From: Flavobacterium aquaticum
GTDB lineage: Bacteria; Bacteroidota; Bacteroidia; Flavobacteriales; Flavobacteriaceae
Direction of reading: 5' to 3'
NCBI RefSeq assembly: GCF_003259835.1
Contig: NZ_QLMI01000003.1
Location: forward strand, 310,001 to 374,000
DNA: 64,000 bases
The notes under the pieces are model-generated. The model had not been told where the DNA came from. It ran no database searches and saw only the letters and a list, made by a program, of their open reading frames with translations. Position 1 is the stretch's first letter. Each line of letters opens with the position of its first letter. This document shows positions 54,114 through 63,201 of the stretch, piece by piece. Made by a program: the position numbers and the translations under genes.

Positions 54114-55463
54114 ATGTTTAAAAAAATATTAATTGCCAATAGAGGTGAAATTGCACTACGTGTAATTAGAACTTGTAGAGAAATGGGCATCAAAACGGTT
54201 GCGGTTTATTCAACTGTTGATGCTGAAAGTTTACACGTAAAATTTGCTGATGAAGCGGTTTGTATTGGACCTGCACCAAGTAAAGATTCTTACTTAAAAA
54301 TGTCAAATATTATAGCTGCTGCCGAAATTACAAATGCAGACGCTATTCACCCAGGATACGGATTCTTATCTGAGAATGCGAAATTTTCAAAAATTTGTCA
54401 AGAGCATGGTATCAAGTTTATTGGTGCTTCTCCAGAGATGATTGAAAAAATGGGAGACAAAGCTACGGCAAAATCAACGATGATTGAAGCTGGAGTTCCT
54501 TGTGTTCCAGGTTCTGAAGGGATTTTAGAATCTCTTGAAGAAGCTAAAAAAGTAGCAAAAGAAATCGGTTATCCCGTAATGATGAAAGCTACTGCAGGTG
54601 GTGGTGGTAAAGGTATGCGTGCTATTTGGAAAGAAGAAGAACTTGAAAAAGCTTGGGAAAGTGCACGTATTGAAGCGGCTGCAGCCTTCGGAAATGACGG
54701 TATGTATATGGAAAAACTGATTGAAGAGCCACGTCATATCGAAATTCAAGTTGTTGGAGATTCTTTTGGAAAAGCGTGTCACTTATCAGAAAGAGATTGT
54801 TCAGTTCAACGTCGTCACCAAAAATTAACTGAGGAAACTCCTTCACCATTCATGACAGATGAATTACGTGAAAAAATGGGTACAGCAGCAGTTAAAGCAG
54901 CAGAGTATATCAAATATGAAGGTGCTGGAACCGTTGAATTCTTAGTTGACAAACACAGAAACTTCTACTTCATGGAGATGAATACACGTATCCAAGTAGA
55001 GCATCCAATTACAGAGCAAGTTATTGATTACGATTTAATTCGTGAGCAAATTTTAGTTGCTGCTGGTGTGCCAATTTCTGGCAAAAACTACTATCCACAA
55101 TTACATTCTATAGAATGTCGTATTAACGCTGAAGATCCTTATAACGATTTCCGTCCTTCACCAGGTAAAATTACGGTTTTACACGCGCCAGGAGGACACG
55201 GAGTACGTTTAGATACACACGTTTACGCTGGATATACAATTCCACCAAATTATGATTCTATGATTGCTAAGTTGATTACAACAGCTCAAACTAGAGAAGA
55301 AGCTATCAATAAAATGAAGCGCGCTTTAGATGAGTTCGTAATAGAAGGAATCAAAACTACAATCCCATTCCACAGACAATTAATGGACGAACCAGATTAT
55401 GTGGCTGGAAATTATACTACAAAATTCATGGAATCTTTTGTAATGAAAGATCCTCAAGAATAA
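54114..55463 (+). CDS. accC: Biotin carboxylase subunit of acetyl-CoA carboxylase
   Basis: 449 residues. ATP-grasp enzyme that carboxylates the biotin on AccB. Signatures are [33 protein letters not shown], the glycine-rich ATP loop [24 protein letters not shown] and [15 protein letters not shown]. Full family length. The carboxyltransferase genes are not in the window. Confidence 0.97.
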   Translation: MFKKILIANRGEIALRVIRTCREMGIKTVAVYSTVDAESLHVKFADEAVCIGPAPSKDSYLKMSNIIAAAEITNADAIHPGYGFLSENAKFSKICQEHGIKFIGASPEMIEKMGDKATAKSTMIEAGVPCVPGSEGILESLEEAKKVAKEIGYPVMMKATAGGGGKGMRAIWKEEELEKAWESARIEAAAAFGNDGMYMEKLIEEPRHIEIQVVGDSFGKACHLSERDCSVQRRHQKLTEETPSPFMTDELREKMGTAAVKAAEYIKYEGAGTVEFLVDKHRNFYFMEMNTRIQVEHPITEQVIDYDLIREQILVAAGVPISGKNYYPQLHSIECRINAEDPYNDFRPSPGKITVLHAPGGHGVRLDTHVYAGYTIPPNYDSMIAKLITTAQTREEAINKMKRALDEFVIEGIKTTIPFHRQLMDEPDYVAGNYTTKFMESFVMKDPQE

Positions 55464-55468
55464 TAACT

Positions 55469-55502
55469 AAAAAAGCGATTTCAATTGAAATCGCTTTTTT
55501 TA
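55469..55502 (+). terminator. Terminator after accC
   Basis: AAAAAGCGATTTCAA followed directly by TTGAAATCGCTTTTT, with a T-run. It is also close to the end of the convergent lipoprotein gene (55507). Confidence 0.88.
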
Positions 55503-55506
55503 TGTT

Positions 55507-55992
55507 TTAAAAAGGCGGAGGTGGTGGTGGCTGAATTTTATTATTATCGTTGTATAAATTTACAGGAAGATATAATTCAAAAACAATATTTATATCTTCG
55601 TTATTATCTATTGCCTGTTTTAAGTTTTTTATGAAATCATTTAGATAATCATTTTCTAAGTTATTGATTTTTCTATCCTTTATTTTAAATGTCAAGTTAT
55701 TGTTTTTTATTTTGAAATCAACAACAACTTTGTTTTTTAATGATCTATCAAAATATATTATTCTTTTAATAGTGTCTTTTTTAACGAAATGTTTTTGAGA
55801 AATGTATTCAACTTTTTCAAGTTCATTAAAAATCTGTTTAAGTTTATTCTTTTCTATAGCTTTATTTTTTGATATGATTTCAATTGATGAATAATCGGAA
55901 TGATAAATAAAAACTTGATTTTCTTTGTTTTTACAACTAAAAGAAAAGAAAAATGTAAAGTATAAAACTAATTTGATATTTTTTGTTTTCAA
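55507..55992 (-). CDS. Hypothetical small lipoprotein with polyproline tail
   Basis: 161 residues. The signal MKTKNIKLVLYFTFFFSFSC has Cys at residue 20. The mature part is very Lys/Asn/Ile-rich (for example IKNNNLTFKIKDRKINNLEN) and ends in PPPPPPF. No domain recognised. The A/T-biased lysine-asparagine composition is more extreme than in neighbouring genes, which may point to weak constraint or transfer. 19 nt downstream of the HExxH protein gene on the same strand. Confidence 0.65.
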   Translation of the reverse strand: MKTKNIKLVLYFTFFFSFSCKNKENQVFIYHSDYSSIEIISKNKAIEKNKLKQIFNELEKVEYISQKHFVKKDTIKRIIYFDRSLKNKVVVDFKIKNNNLTFKIKDRKINNLENDYLNDFIKNLKQAIDNNEDINIVFELYLPVNLYNDNNKIQPPPPPPF

Positions 55993-56010
55993 TTTTTAAT
56001 GTGTTGGTTT

Positions 56011-56526
56011 TTATCCTAAACTTTTTATTAATTCCTCAATTTCTAGTTTCTGATTTTCATACTTCAATCGCAACGGATTGACTTCTTTTTCAGAACGGTC
56101 GTAATACACCATCGCTTTTTCTGCAAAAAACTTTTGATGATGTACAGAAGCCTTCGGAATTAAAGGGAATTCTTTGTGAAACAACATTTCGTAATACGCT
56201 TGCCATTCGCGCTCGTTTTTGTCTTGCATGGCAATTCCTGGTGCTTTTTGTTTAACATGCATCATTTCGTGAGCCAATAAATTCAAAACCAAGACCAAAG
56301 AAAATGAAAACGTATTTTTAGGAATTCTAACAATTTGAGGTCCGCCAATAATTCCTTCAGCTGTCATTAAAATACTGTCGGGTTGAATTTCGTCTCTAAA
56401 CTCAAAACCTCCAAAATTAGGATGCTCCATTTCGTAGATCTTTAAAAGCCACAAACCCGCTTCTTTCACTAAATCATGCTTGTGAAAGGTTTTGATGGTA
56501 AGTTCTATGTCTTCGAATGGCATCAT
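56011..56526 (-). CDS. Putative zinc-dependent peptidase-like protein (HExxH)
   Basis: 171 residues from the ATG at 56526 (an adjacent ATG at 56523 is equally good; a longer reading starts at a non-ATG codon). The central hydrophobic helix reads SFSLVLVLNLLAHEMMHVKQ and contains HEMMH, the HExxH zinc motif. A Glu-rich helix (NEREWQAYYEMLFH) follows about 20 residues later and could supply the third ligand, as in gluzincins. No signal peptide. I do not recognise a named family, and the function is inferred from the motif only. Confidence 0.6.
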   Translation of the reverse strand: MMPFEDIELTIKTFHKHDLVKEAGLWLLKIYEMEHPNFGGFEFRDEIQPDSILMTAEGIIGGPQIVRIPKNTFSFSLVLVLNLLAHEMMHVKQKAPGIAMQDKNEREWQAYYEMLFHKEFPLIPKASVHHQKFFAEKAMVYYDRSEKEVNPLRLKYENQKLEIEELIKSLG

Positions 56527-56548
56527 TTTAAGGTCAAAAATCAAATTT

Positions 56549-56584
56549 AAGAGCAAGAACAATTTGAAAATTTAACTTGCTCTT
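56549..56584. repeat. Inverted repeat between the HExxH gene and the S9 peptidase gene
   Basis: AAGAGCAAG (56549-56557) / CTTGCTCTT (56576-56584) with an 18-nt AT-rich loop. It may slow transcription from the S9 peptidase gene, but it lacks a strong T-run. Confidence 0.5.
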
Positions 56585-56596
56585 GCCCTTGAAATT

Positions 56597-58498
56597 TTAA
56601 AGCGTTTCTTTCAACCAACCAAAAAATTCTCTTTGCCAAACCAGCGCATTTTGTGGTTTTAGTACCCAATGGTTTTCATCTGGGAACAACAAGAATTTAC
56701 TTTTAATTCCTTTTAATTGCGCCGCTTGAAAGGCTTCTTGTCCTTGTCCAATTGGCACACGGTAATCTTTTCCGCCTTGGATAATTAAAATCGGAGTATT
56801 CCAGTTGTTGATTAACTTAATTGGATTGAATTCGTTATACGTTTTTTGAGCTGTAGCATTATTTTTTTCCCAATAAGCGCCACCGGAATCCCAATTCGTA
56901 AAGAACACTTCTTCTGTAGTTCCATACATACTTTCTGTATTGAAAATTCCACAGTGCGAAATGAATGTTTTGAAACGGTTTTTGTGAATTCCAGCCAATT
57001 GAAATACAGAGTAACCTCCATAACTCGCACCAACAGCACCTAAACGCGTTTTATCTACAAATGATTCTTTTGCTACATCGTCAATTGCTGCTAAATAATC
57101 ATCCATTACTTGTCCGCCCCAATCGCCTGAAATTTGTTCGTTCCAAGCCGTTCCATGTCCTGGCATTCCTCTACGATTTGGTGCCACAATTACATAACCT
57201 TGCGAAGCCATTAATTGGAAATTCCAACGGAAAGAATACGATTGTGTCAACGCACTTTGTGGTCCACCTTGGCAGTATAAAAGCGTTGGATATTTTTTAG
57301 TTTTATCGAAATTTGGAGGTAAAATTACCCAAACCAACATTTTTTTGCCATCGGTAGTCGTAACCCAACGTTTTTCTGTTTTACAAGAAGCGATTTTAGC
57401 GTAAGCTTCATCGTTTACTTTAGTAATTTGTTTCCAAGTTTTCTTAGCTAAATCATAAGAATATACTTCTGGAGCATGGTTCATATCGTTTCTAGTTACT
57501 ATAACCGAAGTTCCTGAGAAACCAACAATTCCATTCACATCAAAATCGCCATCCGTTAATTGAGTTATACGAACAGCAATTTTTGTTAAACCTGGAAAAT
57601 TAACTTCAAAAAGTTGTTTCGTTCCTTTAATTGGAGCAATGAAGTATACTTTTTTTCCATCGGTACTCCAAGTAAAACTATCAACTGTTCCGTCCCAACC
57701 AGCAGTTAAATTGATGTCTAATCCTCTATGACGAACGATAATATCATTTTTATCGGCTTCATAACCATCGCGTTTCATTTGTAACCAAGACAAATCACCT
57801 TTTGGAGAAAAAATCGGATGCGTATCGTAACCTAAATTGCTTTCGGTAAGATTTTTTGTGGTTTTGGTTGCTAAATCGTATTCGTATAAATCAGTGTTAG
57901 TGCTTGTTGCATAAGCAGTTCCTGCTTTTTTTTTGCAAACGTAGATGATTTTTGTTCCATCAGGTGACCAAATGTAATCTTCATCACCACCAAAAGGTTT
58001 TTGAGGTGCATCAAATGGTTCGTTTGGCATAATATCAATTCCAATAGCATCTTTTTTATTTTCGGAATAGAAAACATGGTTGTGAGTTCCATCATTCCAA
58101 GTGTCCCAATGACGATAATCTAAGCCTGTATACACTTGGGCAGTAGTTTTTGATAATTCTGGATAAATGTCTTTTCCTAATAATTTCTCTACTTTCACCT
58201 CTTTTGAAAATAAAAGGTTTTTTCCATCATGAGAAACGTTTTTATCAGCTAATAATGATTTATAATCTTCCACCAAAGTTGCATTTCCACCTTGAACTGG
58301 AATCGTGTAATATTTTGAATTGATTTTATTTTCTTCAATGGAAGGCGTTCCGACTTTATAAACCAAAAGTTTTCCATCTTTTGAAATTCCTAAAGGTGTT
58401 ACTCTTCCTAATTGCCATAAGGTTTCTGGAGTTAGGTTTTGCTGTGCTAATGTACTCATACTTATCATGCTGAAAATGAGAAAAATGTAATTTTTCAT
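56597..58498 (-). CDS. S9 family prolyl oligopeptidase-type peptidase, exported
   Basis: 633 residues from the ATG at 58498 (signal peptide MKNYIFLIFSMISMSTLAQQ). An upstream extension to 58561 would overlap the divergent gene and is rejected. The N-terminal beta-propeller of TolB/WD-like repeats (IWSPDGTKIIYV, TWSTDGKKVYFI) is followed by the alpha/beta hydrolase domain (~390-633). The catalytic Ser is in GAVGASYGGYSVF, the Asp in IIQGGKDYRVP and the His in PDENHWVLKP. Cuts short peptides, probably in the periplasm as a dipeptidyl- or acylaminoacyl-peptidase type. Fits the protein-degrading lifestyle suggested by the T9SS proteases. Confidence 0.92.
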   Translation of the reverse strand: MKNYIFLIFSMISMSTLAQQNLTPETLWQLGRVTPLGISKDGKLLVYKVGTPSIEENKINSKYYTIPVQGGNATLVEDYKSLLADKNVSHDGKNLLFSKEVKVEKLLGKDIYPELSKTTAQVYTGLDYRHWDTWNDGTHNHVFYSENKKDAIGIDIMPNEPFDAPQKPFGGDEDYIWSPDGTKIIYVCKKKAGTAYATSTNTDLYEYDLATKTTKNLTESNLGYDTHPIFSPKGDLSWLQMKRDGYEADKNDIIVRHRGLDINLTAGWDGTVDSFTWSTDGKKVYFIAPIKGTKQLFEVNFPGLTKIAVRITQLTDGDFDVNGIVGFSGTSVIVTRNDMNHAPEVYSYDLAKKTWKQITKVNDEAYAKIASCKTEKRWVTTTDGKKMLVWVILPPNFDKTKKYPTLLYCQGGPQSALTQSYSFRWNFQLMASQGYVIVAPNRRGMPGHGTAWNEQISGDWGGQVMDDYLAAIDDVAKESFVDKTRLGAVGASYGGYSVFQLAGIHKNRFKTFISHCGIFNTESMYGTTEEVFFTNWDSGGAYWEKNNATAQKTYNEFNPIKLINNWNTPILIIQGGKDYRVPIGQGQEAFQAAQLKGIKSKFLLFPDENHWVLKPQNALVWQREFFGWLKETL

Positions 58499-58583
58499 AT
58501 CTGTTATTTTTAAAACGAAGCTAAATGTAGCAATTTTTTCAAAAAATATGCCTATTTTCACAATCTTAAAAGCAAACTTGATA

Positions 58584-59846
58584 ATGAAAAAATTAGCACT
58601 ACACTGGCAAATATTACTAGGAATGGTTTTCGGGGTTTTATTTGCTTTTATATTGATTCAATTTACATGGGGAAAAGACGTTATTGTGGATTGGGTAAAA
58701 CCATTCGGAACCATATTTATTAATTTATTAAAGTTAATTGCAGTTCCACTTATTTTGGCTTCACTAATTAAAGGAATTTCTGACTTAAAAGATATTTCTA
58801 AGCTGTCTAAAATGGGCGGAAGAACTATCGGATTATATATACTAACAACGGTTATTGCTGTTTCTATTGGATTAGTAATTGTTAATATTATTAAACCTGG
58901 AAGTTTTATCTCTGAACAAACTAGAACCGAATTAGTTTCAAGTTATACTGCTGATGCTAATTCAAAAATTGAAGCAGCAAATAAGCAAAGTGAAGTTGGT
59001 CCATTACAATCATTGATTGATATTGTTCCTGATAATATTATTAAAGCTTCTGCTGATAACGGAAATATGTTGCAGGTAATTTTCTTTGCAGTAATTTTTG
59101 GAATTGCTATGATTTTATTGCCTGAAGATAAATCTAAGCCCGTTAAAGATTTTTTCGATAGTTTCAATGAAATTATTTTGAAAATGATTGATATTATCAT
59201 GTTGTTTTCGCCTATTGGTGTTTTTGCATTACTAGCTGCTATTGTAGCCGAATCACCAAGTTTAGATTTATTTAAAGCACTTGGGATGTATGGCTTAACC
59301 GTGATTATAGGATTAATTTTAGTAATGTCTTTCTATTTATTTTTGGTTAAAGTATTCGCTAAGAAAAGCCCAAAATTCTTTATCAATGGAATTTCTCCAG
59401 CTCAATTATTAGCTTTTTCAACGAGTTCAAGTGCAGCTACTTTACCAGTTACTATGGAAAGAACGGTTGATAATTTAGGAGTTGATGATGAAGTAGCCAG
59501 TTTTGTTTTGCCAATTGGTGCCACAATTAATATGGATGGAACCAGTTTATATCAAGCGGTTGCAGCTGTTTTTATTGCACAATCTTTTGGTATGGATTTG
59601 TCTTTAGCTACTCAATTAGGAATTATTGTTACCGCAACTTTAGCTTCTATCGGAAGTGCCGCTGTTCCTGGTGCCGGAATGGTAATGTTGGTAATTGTGT
59701 TAGCACAAGCTGGAATTCCTGAAGCAGGTTTAGCTTTAATTTTTGCCATTGACCGACCTTTAGATATGTGTAGAACTACTGTTAATGTTACTGGAGACGC
59801 TGCAGTTTCTATGATTGTAGCTAAATCTGTAAATAAATTGGCATAG
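58584..59846 (+). CDS. Dicarboxylate/amino acid:cation symporter (DAACS)
   Basis: 420 residues from the ATG at 58584, matching the family N-terminus (KKLALHWQILLGMVFGVLFA). About eight transmembrane helices plus two re-entrant loops. The serine-rich motif is STSSSAATLPVTM and the substrate/cation motif is GATINMDGTSLYQ. A C-terminal DRPLDMCRTTVNVTGD matches the glutamate/aspartate-binding region of GltPh/GltP. Imports glutamate, aspartate or C4-dicarboxylates with Na+ or H+; specificity not resolved. An 85-bp divergent spacer separates it from the S9 peptidase gene, and DedA follows after 2 nt. Confidence 0.92.
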   Translation: MKKLALHWQILLGMVFGVLFAFILIQFTWGKDVIVDWVKPFGTIFINLLKLIAVPLILASLIKGISDLKDISKLSKMGGRTIGLYILTTVIAVSIGLVIVNIIKPGSFISEQTRTELVSSYTADANSKIEAANKQSEVGPLQSLIDIVPDNIIKASADNGNMLQVIFFAVIFGIAMILLPEDKSKPVKDFFDSFNEIILKMIDIIMLFSPIGVFALLAAIVAESPSLDLFKALGMYGLTVIIGLILVMSFYLFLVKVFAKKSPKFFINGISPAQLLAFSTSSSAATLPVTMERTVDNLGVDDEVASFVLPIGATINMDGTSLYQAVAAVFIAQSFGMDLSLATQLGIIVTATLASIGSAAVPGAGMVMLVIVLAQAGIPEAGLALIFAIDRPLDMCRTTVNVTGDAAVSMIVAKSVNKLA

Positions 59847-59848
59847 CT

Positions 59849-60532
59849 ATGAACGATTTTCATTGGACCAAACTTTTTAATCCTGAGTTCTACATTACTA
59901 TGGAAGTCGGTGGAATTCCTATTGGAATCTACATGGTTTTATTCATCGTTTTTGCAGAAACAGGTTTGTTTGCTGGATTTTTTCTTCCAGGAGATAGTCT
60001 TTTGTTTCTTTCGGGAATTTATAGTCGTGAATTAGTTGAAACCTTTTTCATGATTCCAAGTGATTTATCTAATGTTACGATTTTGGCATTGTTGATTGCT
60101 ACAGCGGCAACTTTAGGAAATATTTTTGGGTATTGGTTTGGTGCCAAAAGTGGTCAGTTTTTATACAATAAAGAGGATAGTTTCTTTTTCAAAAAGAAAT
60201 ATTTATACGAATCGCAAGCGTTTTTTGAAAAACATGGAGGAAAAGCTATCATTTTTGCTCGTTTTCTTCCTATAGTTAGAACTTTTGTGCCCATTATCGC
60301 AGGAATTGTTCACATGGAAAAAAGTAAATTCATGTTTTATAACGTGTTGAGTTCGCTTTTATGGTCGTTTCTTTTGGTTTTTGCTGGACATTATTTGTAC
60401 GGATTCTTTAACGAAGAATTTGGCATCGATTTAAAGAAACACATCGAAAAAATAATCCTAATTTTAATTGCAGTAACTACTTTTCCATTGGTTATGAAAG
60501 CAATTAAAGCAAGAAAAAATACAACGGATTAA
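59849..60532 (+). CDS. DedA family membrane protein
   Basis: 227 residues, four to five hydrophobic segments. DedA motifs are FAETGLFAGFFLPGDSLLF near the N-terminus and FARFLPIVRTFVPIIAGIVHM with the essential Arg residues in the middle. DedA proteins are undecaprenyl-phosphate or phospholipid flippase-type transporters needed for envelope integrity. Located 2 nt after the symporter, so co-transcribed. The stop codon interlocks with that of the convergent TlpA-like gene at TTAA (60529-60532). Confidence 0.93.
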   Translation: MNDFHWTKLFNPEFYITMEVGGIPIGIYMVLFIVFAETGLFAGFFLPGDSLLFLSGIYSRELVETFFMIPSDLSNVTILALLIATAATLGNIFGYWFGAKSGQFLYNKEDSFFFKKKYLYESQAFFEKHGGKAIIFARFLPIVRTFVPIIAGIVHMEKSKFMFYNVLSSLLWSFLLVFAGHYLYGFFNEEFGIDLKKHIEKIILILIAVTTFPLVMKAIKARKNTTD

Positions 60533-61992
60533 TTATTACTTTGTAATAAGTTATTCAACTCTTGCTTGATTTTATCAGAATCAGGAGAAGGTGCTTTTGA
60601 ATTTGAAATTTCACCGTTTGAGTTAATTAAAACATATCTTGGAATAAAATCAATAGCTAGTTTTTTTAAGTATTCTGAGGTTTTTGGATTAATGATGAAA
60701 TAACTATTTTCGTTTAGTTTCTCAAATTGATTTGCTTTTTTCCAAGCTTCAAAGTTGGCATCTGTAGATAAGTATAAAAACACAATTTCTTTTTCTTTGA
60801 ATTCTTCGTGTAATTTTCTCGAACTTGGAAATGCAGCTCTACATGGCGCACACCAACTCGCCCAAAAATCTATATAGATTATTTTACCTTTATTAGCTTC
60901 AATAAAAGATGATAACGTAGTTGCTTTTTTGTATTCGTCATATAAAACAACTTCTGAAGTATTTTGCTTTAAAGCTTCAATATCAACTAAAAAGGCACTT
61001 TCAAAACCTTCGATTAATTTTTTATCGTTTGAATGTTTTTTAAAAATTGAGATATAAGTTGATAGCTTTTGTGAATCTGTTTTTGCAATTCGATTCAAAT
61101 AAACGTACAACAAATATTCTTTTGCTTTTGCAGAAAACAAGTCCGATTTCTCAATTTGAAGGAAACTATTTTCGCTATCTTCATACTGAATGCTAACATC
61201 TTTAGTTTTGGTTTTGTTGTTAGTGGTTTTTAGTTCAAAATCTTTAATTTCTTTTTCGTATTTCTTAATTTTAAGTTCGTTTTTTACATATAATTCCAAA
61301 AAATAGCGATACGATTTTAACCAAATTAATTCTTCGTTTTGAAGATTGTTTTTATAATCAAAAAAATTTGTTTTTGTATCTGTATTTAACGTGTAAAAAG
61401 TAATGTAATTCAATTGCGCATCATACGTTTCTTGTGAAATTTTATCCAAATTTAAAAGTTCATCCAATGCTACTTTAGAGCTTTGAATAAAGCTAGCTAA
61501 CTCCGTTTTATATTCTTTTTCTTCTTTTGAATTTCTACTTCTTTTATTCGTTTGATAAAAGACAAAATTATCAATCGGAAAACTTAAATTTAATTGGTGT
61601 TCAAGGTTTAAATCAAACGGTTTTACCGCTCTGTTTTGAATTTTGAAATTTGGAAATCCTTTTTCGTAATCAATTTCAACCACATCATTTGCATACAAAA
61701 TGACCCTTGAACTTTTATTCAATTCTTTCCAATTGTGAATTAAAAAAATCTTATCCGATTCAATATTCAATTGTATCGTGTCGTTTTTTTCTTTGTTATT
61801 TGGTGAAAGATAAGTTTCTCTGTACGAATTGTGTTCCGAATAATTTATTAACGAATTCATTCTTTTAAATCCTGAAGTTTCTTCAAAATGGTAATTGCTT
61901 TTTTTGAAAACTAGGGTTATACTTTTTGAGGAATTTTGGGCAGAAATAATTTGGCTAAAAAACAGCGTTGTAAAAAGTAAATAAATTCTCAT
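60529..61992 (-). CDS. TlpA-like thioredoxin-domain exported protein
   Basis: 487 residues; signal peptide MRIYLLFTTLFFSQIISAQN. The N-terminal ~330 residues have no recognised domain and are rich in Lys, Asn and Glu. The C-terminal ~135 residues are a TlpA/ResA-type thioredoxin fold with the redox motif WCAPC (IDFWASWCAPCRAAFPSSRK) and a later cis-Pro region (IDFIPRYVLINSNGE). Likely a periplasmic, membrane-associated disulfide reductase, like many Bacteroidota proteins paired with a DUF-type N-domain. Monocistronic. Confidence 0.85.
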   Translation of the reverse strand: MRIYLLFTTLFFSQIISAQNSSKSITLVFKKSNYHFEETSGFKRMNSLINYSEHNSYRETYLSPNNKEKNDTIQLNIESDKIFLIHNWKELNKSSRVILYANDVVEIDYEKGFPNFKIQNRAVKPFDLNLEHQLNLSFPIDNFVFYQTNKRSRNSKEEKEYKTELASFIQSSKVALDELLNLDKISQETYDAQLNYITFYTLNTDTKTNFFDYKNNLQNEELIWLKSYRYFLELYVKNELKIKKYEKEIKDFELKTTNNKTKTKDVSIQYEDSENSFLQIEKSDLFSAKAKEYLLYVYLNRIAKTDSQKLSTYISIFKKHSNDKKLIEGFESAFLVDIEALKQNTSEVVLYDEYKKATTLSSFIEANKGKIIYIDFWASWCAPCRAAFPSSRKLHEEFKEKEIVFLYLSTDANFEAWKKANQFEKLNENSYFIINPKTSEYLKKLAIDFIPRYVLINSNGEISNSKAPSPDSDKIKQELNNLLQSNN

Positions 61993-62082
61993 TTTTTCAG
62001 ATTTTTATATCATAACGCAAATAACGAGATTTAGTGTGTAACTAAAAACAAATTCTTACATTTACTTTTTAAATTTAGAACA

Positions 62083-63195
62083 ATGCAACTCAGTTATTGG
62101 GAAATAAAAAATTGGTTTTCAAACGTAGATTTTACTATCGTTGGTAGTGGAATTGTAGGTTTGCATACTGCATTAGCTTTGCGCGAACGATTTCCTTCAT
62201 CAAAAATTTTAATTCTCGAAAAAGGTGTTTTGCCTCAAGGAGCGAGTACAAAAAATGCTGGTTTTGCTTGTTTTGGAAGTATTTCCGAAATCATAGACGA
62301 TTTAAAAACGCATACCGAAGAAGAAGTAATACAATTGATTCAAAAACGATATGCAGGATTGCAATTGCTTCGAAAAAATCTCGGTGATTCCGTTATTGAT
62401 TTGAAACCTTATGGTGGTTATGAGTTGTTTTTGAAAGAAGACGAATCGTTTTATAACGAATGTATTCAAAAAATACCGTTCATTAATGATATTATCAAAC
62501 CGCTTTTTAAAACGGATGTTTTTTCGAAAGAAATAGATCGATTTAATTTTGGAGGTATTTTCGAAAATTTGATTTTCAATCCATTTGAAGCGCAAATCGA
62601 CACTGGGAATATGATGCAAGCGTTGCTAAAAAAAGCATATCAAAACGACATCCTTATTTTAAACAATCAAACAGTAACAAGCTTTCAAGAACTAAACGAT
62701 GGTGTTGAGGTGGAAACTAACGGAATTACATTCAAAACCAATAAATTATTATACACCACAAATGGTTTTGCATTGCAATTGACCAATAATCAAGTTAAGC
62801 CGGCAAGAGCGCAAGTTTTGATTACAAAACCAATTCCGAATTTAGATATTAAAGGTACTTTTCATTTAGATAAAGGCTATTTTTATTTTAGAAATATCAA
62901 CGATAGAATTCTTTTTGGTGGCGGAAGAAACTTAGATTTCGAAGGCGAAACTACTACTTCACATGATACAACCGAATTGATTCAAAATAAATTGGAAGAG
63001 TTATTAAAAACTGTAATTTTGCCACATCAAACGTTCGAGATTGAACACCGATGGAGCGGCACTATGGGCGTGGGAACACACAAAAAACCTATAGTAGAAC
63101 AACTTTCAAACCATGTGTATTGCGGAGTTAGAATGGGGGGAATGGGAGTTGCCATTGGCAGTTTAGTCGGGCAAGAATTAGCAGATTTGATATAA
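62083..63195 (+). CDS. FAD-dependent oxidoreductase (DAO family)
   Basis: 370 residues. The N-terminal Rossmann dinucleotide motif is FTIVGSGIVGLHTALALRER (G-x-G-x-x-G at about residues 22-27), followed by ILEKGVLPQGASTKNAGFACFGS. The latter resembles the flavin-contact loop of the glycine-oxidase/D-amino-acid dehydrogenase class. The C-terminal HRWSGTMGVGTHKKPIVEQ and GVRMGGMGVAIGS segments also fit that class. Substrate unknown. The next gene starts 6 nt after its stop. Confidence 0.85.
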   Translation: MQLSYWEIKNWFSNVDFTIVGSGIVGLHTALALRERFPSSKILILEKGVLPQGASTKNAGFACFGSISEIIDDLKTHTEEEVIQLIQKRYAGLQLLRKNLGDSVIDLKPYGGYELFLKEDESFYNECIQKIPFINDIIKPLFKTDVFSKEIDRFNFGGIFENLIFNPFEAQIDTGNMMQALLKKAYQNDILILNNQTVTSFQELNDGVEVETNGITFKTNKLLYTTNGFALQLTNNQVKPARAQVLITKPIPNLDIKGTFHLDKGYFYFRNINDRILFGGGRNLDFEGETTTSHDTTELIQNKLEELLKTVILPHQTFEIEHRWSGTMGVGTHKKPIVEQLSNHVYCGVRMGGMGVAIGSLVGQELADLI

Positions 63196-63201
63196 AATAT
63201 T

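Noticed and set aside
58548..58583. 12-codon N-terminal extension of the dicarboxylate symporter
   Set aside because: It would overlap the extended S9 peptidase frame on the other strand, and the ATG at 58584 gives the usual family N-terminus.
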